From Plectrocnemia conspersa (Eukaryota; Arthropoda; Insecta; Trichoptera; Polycentropodidae): DNA of 64,000 nt. Numbering within the stretch: position 1 is the stretch's first letter; every line of letters starts with the position of its first letter. Position numbers and translations under genes: made by a program. The notes beneath the pieces were generated by a model that searched no databases, was not told where the DNA came from, and worked only from the letters and a program-made list of their open reading frames with translations. This document shows, in pieces, positions 47,900 to 61,735 of this stretch. The DNA is taken from NCBI GenBank assembly GCA_009617715.1, contig VTFK01000002.1, positions 1,240,001 through 1,304,000 of the forward strand, given 5' to 3'.

Positions 47900-47998
47900 A
47901 TACGCGATCATTTTTTATTTTATTTTTTTTAGATTAAATTAAGACCATCGTGGCCTAACAGGTTACCCCAATGCGCCACGATGGTCGAAAACATCTCA
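47900..47998 (-). repeat. Retroposon 3' end with A-rich tail, copy 2
   Basis: On the minus strand, CCTGTTAGGCCACGATGG is followed by TCTTAATTTAATC and an A-rich tail, as at 4030-4140. Confidence 0.6.
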
Positions 47999-48479
47999 CG
48001 ACAAAAAAAAAATTGAATAAATCTGATATTTTTCAGCAAAAAAAGGACGAGACCCTCCAAGAATATTTAAAAAGCCTTAGTGCTACATAATTCACAGAAT
48101 ACTCGCTTTGGAAGGTAACATAGAGAATAAGAAACCCTTAATAATTGTTTCTCCAATCAAACTTATTAACGAAAAATGGGTCAAAGACGATAGAGAAAAA
48201 GCTTAAGCTTTCGGTAGTCACTTACTTTATAGATTTAAATTAATTCCCAAAGAAGACACATATGAAAATAATCAAAACAGTGACGTTTTTTAAATGCATT
48301 CTCGACAAAATAAGTAAAATGCATAATAAATAAAGGAATGCCAAGAAGACACCGAAAAATGACGTTATAAGCGGGAAAGGGATAAAAGGATTGCCGATAA
48401 AAATCATCGGATAATTCAACTTAATAATTAGATTAAACTGCTTTTCAAAACAACGAAAGCTTGCTCAAATTCATTTTTT

Positions 48480-48890
48480 ATTAAAACCAGGAAAATATCT
48501 AGACGATATTGTCTCCTATGAACCAATAAGTATCTTACCAGTTATGTCAAACATATTATAAAAATACCGGTAATATAATACTAAATCATCAATTTGGCTT
48601 TAAGAAATAAACATTCTGCAAAAGAACAAGATTAGCGAAATATATCAAAAAAGACTTTGAAAATTTAAAATTCTGTTTAACTTTATTATTATATATAACC
48701 CAAGCTTTTGCCAAAGTGTGGCATCATGGACTACTCTACAAAATTATTACTTCTATACATATTCTTAATAATCCAATTCTACATAAAAATGAACACTTTC
48801 AAATTTGGATCGGAGAAGTAAGTACATAACTGAACCAAATATCATCGGAGGTGCCTCAGGACAGCGTTCTTGGACCGATGCTGTAATTGT
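48480..48890 (+). pseudogene. Jockey-type LINE reverse transcriptase relic
   Basis: In shifting plus-strand frames the order is GKYLDDIVSYEPISILPVMS (S-Y-R-P-I-S-L-L), HQFGF-like, TQAFAKVWHHGLLYKI-like (the Asp of QAFDKVWH is lost) and GGASGQRSWTDA (GVPQGSVLGP). This is the standard RT order with many breaks, and catalytic residues are gone. Confidence 0.8.
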
Positions 48891-48899
48891 TGTAAATGA

Positions 48900-51100
48900 T
48901 CGATCTTCCTCAGACATTGGTACATTTTTTGCCGACTCTATAATAATCGCGTCAGAAACTGATCGTCTGCCCAAAACTAGCAAGACCTGCCAAACTTCAA
49001 GATACCATTTTCTTAAATTAGTTATTTTAAAAATTTCAATTTTTTGATTTCTATAAATAACGTCAATCAATATACGCAACAAAAAAGAAGCTGTAACAAA
49101 AATATGAGATTTCCATTAATTAAATATATTTTTATGTAGCAGTATGTCTAAACAAAATACTGAATTCGTAATGGCAAGTGATGGATTAGTTCCGAAAATA
49201 ATATCAGTCAAAAATAATGTCACGTGAAAGTTTAAGGGATCAAATGCGATCAGAATAAAAATACATAAAAATATTTTTGCCCGAAAGGGATGTAGGTCAT
49301 ATCTGTTGTGAGAGTTCAAGTCGAAAAATAAAGAAAATTTCATAGGACCAGAATCTGAGGTTACAGTCGATAAAAAATATTTATGTAGGCGGATGATTGT
49401 TTTAATATATTCATGCAAAAGTATACACGCTGTTATATACGCGCGTAGAAAAAGCAAGTAAATATTAACTATGTTGCAAAATTTAAACGTAACTATATAA
49501 AATTTTCCGGTAAATTATTAAGATATTACGTAGCGCTTGTAAAAGCGACAAAGCTTTAACGTAAAATTTAATGAAGTCATATGTTGCAGAATGTGACGTG
49601 CGTTTATATATTTAGGTTAACTATATATGTATGAATAGATAAGGTGGTCATGAAACCAAAATGGTGTAAATAAATTCTGATGTAAAATATAAAACTCTTT
49701 TAAAGCATTCTATCGGAGGTAAATGGACCAAAATCTAAGTATAAATTGAACTTTCAGTATTTTCATTTTTCTTAGGAAAATTCACGAGATGTCGACATTT
49801 AATATATCGTTTTTACTTTTTAAATTAAAGTTTCACTTACACGGAATCTACCGTTTGCGACATATAAAATTCTAAAAACATTACTATTTTGTTGGTTATT
49901 ATCTCATATATACATATATAACTACACAAATAATTTACAAATATCATAGTGACGAAAAGCTGCATTTTTATCTATTTAAGTAAATATTTAAAACCTTATA
50001 GAACAAAAATATCTTTATGTGAATATGCATTCAATTTATAAAAATAAATACAGAAAAGATTTCATACAATGTTTTACAAATAAAGTACTTTATATAATAA
50101 TATAACAAAGTGCGGTCCAAATATATTTTTGTAAGTGCCATTGTAATGAAAGAGTCTCGTTGTGATGAATAGGTTTCATATAACGCTTTTATTTTTGTAG
50201 TGAATGATTATCTTATCTTTTTCCAAGTAAAGTACAAAAAAGCTACGCTAATCAAATTATATAAATACAATAAATTAACATGCATTAAAAAATATTTATA
50301 CTACTTTGTATATTGTAGTTTAATAACAATTAAGTGTATTATTTAAAAAAAAACATGAATTAAATATCCGCTTGAAAAGTTAAGTTTTAAGAGCTTAATC
50401 GTTCTAGTTGTAGGTTATTAAAAACTCGTAATTTGTAAAGTGTAATGTAAATTTTATTATTGTTTAGCATTATCTGAAAATACTTTTATTTTATAAAACT
50501 TATACGTGACATAACTTTATAATGCGATAAATTGTAGGAAGATATTGTCAGCTTTAATCTTATGAATATAATCCTCAGTTGAATATTTACGATGTCATCT
50601 GGTAAACAATAATATTTAATATTATCATCACGTCTTCGGCTTCGTCAAGGTTACATTGTTTGAATACGTATCATTCTAGAGATAGTTTGTAATCTCCAAT
50701 GTAATATTGTTCAATACATCCAGGCATTGCACGATTGGGCTCAATTGCCGAACATTATTGCTGGCAGATTGATAGATTTTCTCGACCCAATTCATCCTGT
50801 AGAATTAAATGGGATTTAAAATATGCTACCGGTATGGAATACTGAAGATTAAAATGTATGTTTCTCTTTGAATTATTTTAAGTCAAATTGAACTTTTTAG
50901 CTTAAAGACAATTAAATGCTCGCTGCTCGTAGTTTATAATGCTTAAGACATTATTTGTTTTAAAAAAAACTTTTGGTGCCCATTTTAATTTTTTGTTTTT
51001 TGAAATTAACTTTTAAATTGTTATCCAATAGTTCTCAGAACCGCTGTAGAATTGGTATCTTAGAAAGATAAGAAAGCGTTAAGGGGATTTTTAAAGAAAT
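48900..51100. other. AT-rich intergenic stretch
   Basis: No gene recognised. The minus-strand ORF 49116-49457 (113 codons) is Leu/Ile/Phe-rich without motifs and is probably chance. Confidence 0.35.
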
Positions 51101-51111
51101 ATACAAAGCGT

Positions 51112-51321
51112 TTGCTTATTGAAAAAAAAAAATTTTTTAGTGCTTTAAAAAAACTTTCCTTTGCCAGACGCCAGAGATATCAAAAGTTTAGATCTATGTT
51201 GTCGATGAGATCAGACAGCGTGCATCTTTCTTTGAATAATGGTCTACCCCTTGAGCCAGATACTAGATTTCATCCTTTGCTAGATTTTGTCTTCAACGAA
51301 AAGATTTTGCAGTTTCCATAA
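51112..51321 (+). other. Small unrecognised ORF
   Basis: A 69-codon ORF: after a poly-Lys start the peptide ARRQRYQKFRSMLSMRSDSV, then NNGLPLEPDTRFHPLLDFVF, has protein-like composition unlike the flanks. There is no family match. The preceding poly-A/poly-T stretch could hide an acceptor (TTTTTTAG at 51132-51139), so it may be a terminal exon or relic. Confidence 0.25.
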
Positions 51322-51729
51322 ACAGTGTTTTCTGTAGAGTTTTTTTTTTTAACTATTGCTTTTATTTTATGAAATATATATTTCAGCGAATGTTAATTAA
51401 TAATAAAATATATTAGGATATATTTTCATTGATATAAATATTATATATTTCTAATAGTGAAGATTTAATTTATCTGTATAATATATATAAAAAATATGTA
51501 TAATATATATCAACAAAAATGTATTTATTTGATATATGTACTATACGTATGTGGTGAAATATTTTTACCAAAAAAAATATTGTCTTAAGAGCTACGAAAT
51601 TCGCGAAAATACTTACTAAAGAATCAATTAACATATTATGATTAAAGCGTCTTAATAATTCACACGTAAGGTCACGGACGATATTGTTACACGCAGCGTT
51701 CCCATGCGTTACTCATAAATTATAATTCA

Positions 51730-52068
51730 GTGGCGTGCGAAGATCCCATACATCCGACAGATTACATCAGCGATAGAGAAACTCGGGATTACTTTCAATG
51801 TCATTATTTTCACCCTTCGTTCGTCTATTTAGCTCGCACTTGGATGAGCTTCGAGCCGCAAAAGAGGCCACCCGCACTTTTTACGACTACTATCCATTTG
51901 GAAACGACTTTTTTAAGGAGAATTTTGCTAAAAAAATATCTCGTATTGCTTGGGAGTATCATTGAGGAAACAGTAGGATATAATCAACTTCTAAATGTAA
52001 AAAAAGCAAACTTATTCAATCAATTTTCCCATACGTCTATGTTCAAGTATTTACATGAAATGAATTAG
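51730..52068 (+). other. Unrecognised 112-codon ORF
   Basis: The first 60 codons (CEDPIHPTDYISDRETRDYF, YFHPSFVYLARTWMSFEPQK) have mixed composition, while the tail is AT-driven. No known motif and no clear splice sites. It may be a relic. Confidence 0.25.
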
Positions 52069-52099
52069 AATATGTTTTTTAGAGATTTAACTCCCACTG

Positions 52100-53400
52100 A
52101 TTGGTTTTATTCAAAGTCAGTCAATCTCACAAAAACAAGTGAAAGTAAAATGTGTGACCTGGTAGTTAATCAATAATTAGAAAATAGTTAAAATTGCAAC
52201 TACGGGGTTAAATAAGCATCTTAGATTTTTTAATGTTGAGCTTCGTTATGACGTTTGTATTTAAATACGGAAAAGTTTTATAAAACATACATAAATCAGT
52301 ATATACATTTTAATTTCAGTATTTATTATGTTAGTTTTCATATTAATTTTAAAGATAACTCTAATATTAGGAATTTCATATTTTTTAAATTAAACATACA
52401 TTAGTCACAATGACTCACTACAATTTATTATCATAAATAAAGTTATTGGTTTGTGTAAAATTTATACTACCATAAAAGAAACAAAATGAAGGGTTAGTTG
52501 TTTGCAATATAAAAATCAAAAAATATTTATTGTTTTATATTTTTATTTATAAACTTGGCATATATAGATCTTACTTTTATATCAGCAGTGTAATTATATT
52601 AATAGTGGTGTAAGCGTCTTATTTTTCTTTTAATGTGATTTTTTGCATTTCAAAAACAGCTAAGCATGTTTTAATTTAGACACTAAAATAATATTTGACA
52701 GTTAAAATCTTTTCATTAGCATCAATAAATTTCAGAATGCCGAATTTTTTTTCATACGTATTTTTCCTTCTTCACAAAAGGATTACTAAAATTTTGCCGT
52801 TGTTTATTTGCAAGGTTGGGTTATAAATTAATCCGTATCTACCATACGTTCGTATAAAAAATGTTTTATAAAATGTGGTTACTACACATAAAGTGACAAA
52901 AAAGGACAAAATACAACACGCAAAAGCAAACACAGATACGGCTGTATTGACTTCATAGGGTCAGCCCAAACGGTCTATTTGTCATGGTAAAAAGGGTTCA
53001 GCATAATTAGATTAAAACAAAAAAATAAAATCTGTGGGGAGCAAGACCAGCGTTTTACCAGCACTCAACGAGGTAAAATTACGCCGAAATCTATAGCGGT
53101 GTACGATACGACAAACCATACAAATTAATGTGTTCTCGAGCTAAAATTATCTTGAACAAAGAGCCATTGATTAAATGTAAATAGAGCTGAGAGGTCTTGC
53201 ATCAAACGGAAACGAAACACCATAATTAATAAATCATGGTGACATTAATACTATTTTAATCAATATACGAGATGTACAATTTTCCATCATCAGTAAATAC
53301 GAAATATAAATTAATCAAATGTGTCACAAAGGTAGAAATGATCCGAATGAAGAACACTATTATAATGCGTAAACAAAGTTATAAAATAAGCCTGTCCTTA
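52100..53400. other. AT-rich intergenic stretch
   Basis: No gene or named repeat seen. Confidence 0.35.
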
Positions 53401-53435
53401 CAGTTTTAAATGGCAAAGTAGACCTAAAAAAATAG

Positions 53436-53482
53436 TCTAAAGCCTCTACTTACACTGCGATCGGCAGTGTAGAGGCTTTAGA
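53436..53482. repeat. Hairpin with a 4-base bulge
   Basis: TCTAAAGCCTCTA plus CACTGC (53436-53458, with CTTA between) pairs with 53464-53482 around a 5-base loop GATCG. Confidence 0.85.
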
Positions 53483-54199
53483 GTTTTTGAACACTAACAT
53501 ACAGCAACAGCTGACTTTCCGAGAAATTTTTGCTAAAGCCTTGAAGAGACACGACCGTATTCAGTTGTTAAACAGTATACAACTTAAGCTACTGTCATGT
53601 ATACTAACATCAGTGCTAAATAAATACAGTGTAATATAAGCGTCTTGTTTGTTTCACGTAGCAGTAGAGTACCAGAGCAAAACGTACATGATAATCAATA
53701 ACGCACAAATATATTTTTATTTACAAATATCCCACAATTTATCCATTTGTGTATGTAGTTTATTATATAAAAATTAATTTGTAGTGATTATTGGCTAACT
53801 GCTATGAGAAGGTCATTTTAGTTTTATTTTATTGGTGCTAGAATTTTACGCAAATTGATAGAAACATATAACATATCTGCCTGAGAAATTGTATTCTTAA
53901 GCAAACACAGCTTAAGCCCGCGCGCATGCTTCCTGATTTCTTTGTATTTTAATTGGTAATTTAAATATTAATATTGTGTTGCGCGCGTTTATTTTTTTAT
54001 AAATACAAGGATTTTAATTATTTTAAAATTAAATTATTGTAAAAATCAAGATGCTATTTGTGTATTTACTTGTATTTTTGTATTTACTAGACATAGCGTC
54101 GTCTAAAAGATATGGTTGAACTCTTGGATTCCAGTAACTTCTAAGCCAAGGGCCCCCAAACATTTTTGCTTTATTTTTTCTTTTACCATTGCTTAGAAT

Positions 54200-55330
54200 A
54201 TAATTCCTTCTTCCTAATATAGTATACCTTTCATTATTAAATTCGAGAAAATAGTACCTAAATTTATTTTTTAATGCTTCTAAATGCTGCAAAATTTTAT
54301 TTCTTGCCAATTCTGGAGTATTTGTCCTTCTATTAATGATACTGATAATAATTCAGCTACTCAAAAATGTCAACTAAATATAAAAGGCGCATAATCTTTC
54401 TACATCATCCAGCCAGACTAAGAATTACATCTTACTCTGAACCTTTAAGTTGTCTGGTGTTGTCATATCTACAGTCAAGTAGTTCGGCTGCCGTTTTGTT
54501 GAGGTGGAGTTTTAGTCCGTCTCTGTATGTCGTATATATGTTCGTTATTTTTTTTTTATGTATTATGTCATTACAGGAACATATCAGGGAGCGTCTTAAA
54601 CTATTTGGACCATCTGACATCTGACAGACATTACAAATAATAAATGTAAAATAGTAAATAAGTATAAACAAATAAATTAGTATTATATAAAATAAACTAC
54701 ATTTTGTAATAATAAATATTGAGGGTGTCCAATGGTATGTTTTCTTTACATGCCAATATCATAATAAAAAAATACTGATTGTTTATGTATAGACAAAAAA
54801 ATTATAAAAATAATATAGGCTCATCTCTAAGCTAAAATACTTGCTAAGTCACATTTGCTCTTAAAAGCTATGGAACGTTTGCGTGGATAGAAGCAGATGA
54901 CTGCATTCATGTCAATACGTAGAGTTCCTCCTTTCACAAAATTCACAATTGTTTGCCTCACAACTTTCCATCATGAAACTGGCAGTGCTTTTGAGGCCAG
55001 TGCTTGACGTTGGATCAAACAATTAATGCCTTTAATTTTTAGAGTTCGCTCTTTTACATACACTTAAATTACAAATTTCTTCCTAATATAGCTGTTGCTC
55101 TCTCTGTATAACACCCACAGACATTTTCCCATATTAAGTTTTCTGATTCAAGGAAAGATCATTTAAAAAAATATCTTTGAGTTGTTTTAATAGCAGATAC
55201 TCCGTTTTAAAAAAACCTGAGTGAACATATTTTGCAAACACCAGCAACTGGAAGCACAGTGCAACATCAGTCGATTCATTAAGTTGAATTGAAAATAAAC
55301 TTAATGCTGCAGACTTCATCTTCTGCACAA
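54200..55330 (-). pseudogene. hAT transposase relic, ZBED5/SCAND3-like
   Basis: Minus strand, in N-to-C order: SAALSLFSIQLNESTDVALC and LLVFAKYVHSGFF (matches F.LQLDESTDV....QLLVFVRYV), then ATAILGRNL (the A.AMLG. motif), CLIQRQALASKALP (CLIHREALASKTLP), VNFVKGGTLR, and near 54300-54200 HLEALKNKFRYYF plus EFNNERY at the C-terminal end. Stops and frameshifts interrupt it. This class of hAT-derived proteins is common in animal genomes, both as transposons and as domesticated genes; the damage here argues for a dead copy. Confidence 0.8.
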
Positions 55331-55399
55331 CCTAATTCTATATGTTGATTGCCATGTCTTTGTTTATTTTATGTATATTGTTATTCTATAGTGAAACTG

Positions 55400-58180
55400 G
55401 GTGTTCCGTCAAAACGATGCAGGACAAAATAGACTTGATAAAATAGCGCAGGAAACATCGTAAAGTAATGTTGCGGAAGTCCGATTTCTGCTCCTTTATT
55501 TAATTTATGTTAATATTTATATTACATTAATACGAGCTAAATTCATTATTATTTACGAAAAACAATTTTGTTACAAATTTTAATATTAAAGCTTATTCTT
55601 TAAATCAATCCTACTGTGCGGTGATGTGTGCAAAAAACCACAGCCATTATCATCATTTGGATGTTTATATACGTATCTTGCTGAATTATTGTAGGCACAT
55701 CATCATAATGCGTCTAGATTCACGGCGCAATAATGGGTGTGTTAGAAAGGATCGTTTGGATGTTGGTAATGGGTACACATGTATTTTTTCCGATATGACG
55801 TGTAAACACATGTAATTCGAGCTTATGTCTGATGTTGTGATAGATTAGATGTCTACTTATGATTTTGGTTAAATGTAATTTAAAAGATATAAACTTTACG
55901 TGTAAATATATCGATAAAGCTATGGTTGTGTATGTACAAACATATGTTTTATAATTAAATTATTGATTGAAGTTCAACCACTGAAAGTGAACACAATTTT
56001 TAAAACAAACTTGACTATTTTAGATATAAGCTAATTACAAGTATTTACAGATATATATATATTATAAATTAAACTTGAAAATGTGTACGAAAGAAATTTT
56101 TGCGTGATTAAATCGAAAATCAACATATAAAAAAATAATATAATGTACATGTTTCTATACCTATAGATTATAGTTCTTTGTTAACCATTTATTATTTTGT
56201 TTATTATATTTTTATTATTTATTTATTTTTAAGCAAAGTATGTTTTATGCTATTAGGAATTGAACTAAGAACTTATTTCCTAAGAATTATATATATTTAC
56301 ATTGTTTTATATGATATATATTTACAAAAATATTAAAAAAAAGGTTGTACTTTCTATATAAAATATAATTGACTAAGCACTTTCGTTTCCGTTGTATGGA
56401 AAAAGGAAAGCTTTCACAATACGTACTTTTATGAAAGCTTATCACAAAGGATGAGATGTATTTCAACGGCGTCGTTCATCACGCGAACAATGTTATAACT
56501 ATACGTTTTACTTTTAAATTGAATTCTACTGCTACTACTTCTTTCCCGGCAGCCATGATTGAAATCGTAATTAGGTCGGCTAGAAGTTTGGTGCATTTTT
56601 TCATCTCGGCTCGGTAACGAAGTCGAACATTCTTGATATTAATTTGGAAAAGTGTCATTTTCACGCCTCAACAACAACAAAATAAAAGTTAGGCCCTGGT
56701 GCTCAACTTTAAATGATTTTTGTCAGCCGTTTTCCTGTTGGAAGTAGCTGAAATTTACATCTAAATAGCTCGATTAGTACTTTGCCACGAGGAGGCTGTG
56801 GCCAAGCTTGCCGATTATTACACTTTATTTAAATTACAACCGAGTTTTCATTGTCTCATCTTGATACAATGAAAAGGATAGATTAGGTTAATACACGTGC
56901 GTACATATGTACTAAAAGAGGGGAAACCATTCGAGCTTATCTAGAACGGAAAATTTAAATGCTATCGGAATAGTTTGAGTTTTATTTATTACAACCCTGT
57001 AATATTGTAAATTTTAAAACATAATAACTACTAAATTTAGAATACAATACAAAATAATTAAATATTTTATCATAAATTAGTAAAACATCCATATCACTTA
57101 AGATCATAAAATAGAAAACCAATCGTTTATATTCTAAAATTATTAAGCTAAATATTTTAAAGGTTAAATGAAATAAATATATATTTTAATTATTTCGTTG
57201 TTGATAAAACTAAACATTATTTTTAAAACAAACTACAATCTAATGGCTAGTATTTACATCAATATAAATATTCATCTTATTCTATGTATGCTAAGTAATG
57301 TTCACTAAAGTATTGTATTAATTTGCATATGAAAATATAAATTTTCTCTGGTAATTATTTATATAGTACAATACCCTGGAATAAATCAAAATTCGTAGGT
57401 TTTCCTGTCTTTAAGCTTTGATTTTTGCTAGTATATATTTTATAGCAATAAACAATATTTAATGCTGTCAATTTTTTTCTAATAAATATACCAATAATTA
57501 AGAATAAGATTCATAATTATAGACGCGTTTTACAATTTTTAGAATATAAAGTACGTTAGTTGGTTAAATGTTTAAATTAACATAGTAAAGAAAACACTTA
57601 TTATTCGTTTATAAATATATATAATACATACATTTTCGTTAAAGGAGTTTTATATAATCCTGAATTTATTTATATTATATAATAGTCTCTACTTTATTTT
57701 AAAGCTAATAACAAACGTAAAGCTTCCAATGATATAATATTCTAGTAAATATTTTATAAATAAAAACTTTTAAAAATACCGAAAATTTAACGATAACGAT
57801 TGGATCTCTACTTTTCTTTATTAGGAACGTCATATCATTTTACTTTGATTTCACAACTCAACTTTGCAAGTAGAAACAAATTGGTAATATATTTCAGCAA
57901 AACGATACAAATGCTAATGTGTGGAAATTTTACAACGTCATGCGGATCCTAGCAGAAATGACAGTTTTGCTAATCGAGTATATAATCGCCTTAATATTTA
58001 CTTTGTATCCCTACTTTCCGAACATCCCTCGTACATATTTTATTCTACATCCGTAGCCGTGTATCGCAATATACATTTTCTTTCAGTTGAATGAATGTAA
58101 ACGTGTATATACAGTAAACGAAACAGAAAGAAAATAAATGTAAGAAAAAAATGAGACACATGAGGTTAGAGCTAAGACGA
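55400..58180. other. Intergenic stretch
   Basis: No gene supported. The minus-strand ORF 56479-56664 lies in a less AT-rich patch (56360-56860), which could hold a conserved noncoding or first-exon sequence, but no motif was found. Confidence 0.35.
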
Positions 58181-58208
58181 TAATATGCCAGTTCGATAAA
58201 GTAATATT

Positions 58209-58493
58209 ATGCGGCGATTTAGAAGAAAGTTCTATCGAATACGTAAATACAATTTTTGGGTCAGGAAACGTAATTTAACACGAGAATTACCAAATGTATA
58301 TAAAACACTACATAGCTTTCATCTATTGAATGGTTACAACGAAGGATTTCATATTCTAAATCCTAGTAACTTTCTTTGTTTGTCTAACTTTTTTGACTTA
58401 GAACATTGTATGAAGTATCGAGATCGCCATTCACACACTGCCACAGAATTCCAAATTATCCCTGTCGTGCATTGGCCAAAACTGTTTGATTAA
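58209..58493 (+). other. Unrecognised 94-codon ORF
   Basis: Basic N-terminus (MRRFRRKFYRIRKYNFWVRK) followed by ordinary-looking sequence ending FQIIPVVHWPKLFD. No match to a known family and no splice or promoter evidence. Confidence 0.25.
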
Positions 58494-58499
58494 TGATGC

Positions 58500-61400
58500 T
58501 AAATCCGGACTTCGACCTCCATTAATCAATAATCGTCAGTGAGTCGCAGTTATGTGTGAATTTGACCGGTTAAGATAAAAGTTTTAGCCGAGGTCTATCC
58601 CATTTGCTCTCTAAAATACACACTACAACGGTGTAGAAGTTAATCCATTAACGCGTTCAAATCACGGATGCATCAATCATAATTGCTAAATGTACATAAT
58701 CCATCATAGAAGTTTTAGATTCATTATAATTTACACAATGAAGATAAACATGCGTGTGGTGTTTAATAAGAGCATTAGACAAATCGATACATTCTTGCTA
58801 AGCTTTTTTCTTGTGATGCAATCATTATGACGCTTGAGTATTTTATTTAGTACTTCTTTAAATTTGTATCAAAAATAGGAATAGGAAAATAATACTATTA
58901 AATATTATCTTTTGTATATTCAGATAAACATTTTAAGATTTGCTTATTTTTAAACCAAAACTATAAAGCATAATCTATGTAAGTGAATTATCTATTTTTG
59001 TGGAAAAATAAAAGCGCAAGCAATCGAGAATGTTTCTTTGGCTTCTAGTAATAATATATTTAACGTTTAATTATTTACGTATATACAAGTAGTATTATAA
59101 TATTTTAGTTACATTGTTTATTTTATGACTGACGGAGTCGCAAAATATAATAATATAATTTTATTGCAATATTTATGGTATCCGAACAAATAACAATAAA
59201 TGTTATTGTAAAGCGGCTCTAGTATTTATTGCTCGTACATTTTAAACGGCGTAGAAGGATGAATTTAAGAGGCAATTTGGATTTCGAACAGGGCAATGAG
59301 TATGTTCTTTTGCCACCTCGAGTGGGGTTAATCAACGAAAGTCAAATAGTAAGGCGACCCTTGGGTGTATTCGTTTGTTCCGAAAGATTTCCCAAATCGG
59401 TACAGACAGCCAGCGGCTTTTATTAGATTTTCCAGAGACGAATTTTAGCCCGGAAAATTTGAGGTAAAGAAACAACGTAGAAACTCGAGTTTGACGTGGT
59501 AATTAATACCTTAATTTTTCACGATTTTTCCTAATTGAAAGTTAATGTTATATAACCATAATAATTTTATCCTAATTTTTTAAAAATTGCTTATCTCACA
59601 CTATTTTAATTATATAATATCAACATTAAATAGTTATGCTTTATGAAAAATTGGATTGCATTTTATATATTTTTGAAATAAGGTGAAATACAATTTGCAT
59701 TTAATCAGAATATGAATTAGTTGGATCAGCGTTCCCAAAACTTTTTTTGTAAGAATAAATGTCTGTCTATTATAATATTGTAAAGGTATAGTGGAAAGAA
59801 ATTATAATTATTATTACATAAAAAAATATTTAAAAATTACCTATACAATTTTATTCTGTAAAGGAATATCCATTGTTATCATTCTTAAATATTATACAAT
59901 TTTTAAATGCCTCTTATATTTTGCTTAAGAATGATTCTAGATGATTTTGGAATGTTATTGCAAAGAGGATGTTTTAAATATCAGGTAACTATGACTTAAA
60001 TCATATTTTAAAATCATGTTCTTGATTTTTCCTGCGTAATTCTAACCAAGTATAATCTTGCATTGTCTTGTAAAATACATATTTTATTATTTACCAAAAT
60101 ATATCGTTTTTAAGCAACTATATCTTTAATCTGGCTAATTGAGACCGATACACTATTGCTATAATACTTTTCCCAGATTTTAGTAATTTGTAATGAATCA
60201 CTACTAGAGCTTATACAAAAACTGACATTCAAAAAATAGTTTTCGAATTTCATTATTTTTTAGAACCCGGTTTAATACGGACTTAGAAGTTTAAAAAAAA
60301 ATCAATTAAAATAACGAATAATACAAGTTTTTTAATTTCATATATTTAATATAAAGATTAAACTACAAAAATTATAATGAAATAAAACTTAAGTAAGTAA
60401 TTGATTATCTTTATATGAAACTTATTGAAAATCAAAAAATAAACTAAATAAAAATTAAACTAAAATTACTAAAATTAGTATTTTTCAATTTCATCTGGTG
60501 TTTCTCTTTAATAAAAATGACTTTAAAAAAACAATACATACACTGATCGACCACTCAGGGTTTTCCTAAATTTCATTACAAAGTTTCCTTAATTAGAAAG
60601 TAGCCCACTTGGTTGAATACTTGAAAATTAACCTAAATATTATATGTATGTATACATATGATTACTGAATATTAAAATATTTCATCTCGTTTTATTTCTA
60701 ACTATTGCGCTTAAAATATTAACCGTCTAATTACTATTTTGAATATTAATTATAATATTGAAAACCAGGTTACAAAGTTTAAAAAATTGATTTTCGAATC
60801 ATACAAATTTATTAAAAAAAAAAACAGGTTTTTAAAACCGTCAAGCCCTAATCACTACTATTAAACTTACTATTTTTCAAGGTTAATGATGGTCGAAGGG
60901 TAAAATCAGATACCTGGTTTGTATAAAGTCACTGCTTTTCTTCGGATTGTTATATAGGATCCATTTCTCAACATCAGTTAGTTTAGTTTTAGTGACCAAA
61001 ATAATTACTGATTAAATTCAATGGTATAATAAATAATTATACATGCTGGCTAAAATCAATTTATAAAATATTTATTTTAATATTATATAAATAATATTGT
61101 ACTTACATATTTAACGATCAACATATATCAACTTAATGCATAAATATATTTTAAAATACCCCCCTGGTACCATTGTAAATTGTCTCTATTGGTCCTATTT
61201 GCATACAAATGGTTTTCGAAAGGTTAATGCGTTTGTGTATAATATATTTAAATATATACATATACCTAATGGTTTAGAGAGCTATGTCTATAAAGAAGGT
61301 AACGAAAGTAAATATTTTGAACGTCGATCGCTTCTATTCACTAAAAATATTTTTAATGGGATATGCTTAATTTTATGTAAAACTTTTGATCATCTTGTAT

Positions 61401-61735
61401 AATATATATGCGTACGTGCGTTTGCGTGAAAAACATCCAAACTTCTTCAATGTCGTTTTTGCGTGGATTTAATAATGCAAGAGGGTCGTACGTCTCTTGT
61501 TATTACAAAAATGTTGGCAAACTTTGCCCTAAGGGTAGAATAACTATTTTTCCATCGAAGTGATACATTTTTTATAAATAAAACTTTTAATAAATACGAT
61601 TCAAACCTAATATGCTTAGAATATTTACATATTAATATATATCAAATATATGTCAAGATTTCAAACTTTAATCTCAACCACAAATTTATCCAAACATGTT
61701 TTGTTAAAGAAAAACATACAATTTATAAAAAAATC
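58500..61735. other. AT-rich intergenic stretch
   Basis: No gene recognised. The ORF at 59229-59426 has protein-like composition (LRGNLDFEQGNEYVLLPPRV) but no family match. Confidence 0.35.

Noticed and set aside
49116..49457. 113-codon minus-strand ORF as a membrane protein
   Set aside because: The Leu/Ile/Phe content is what AT-rich DNA gives by chance; no ordered helices, start context or homology.
56479..56664. Minus-strand 61-codon ORF as a first exon
   Set aside because: No donor of quality, no downstream partner exon and no motif.
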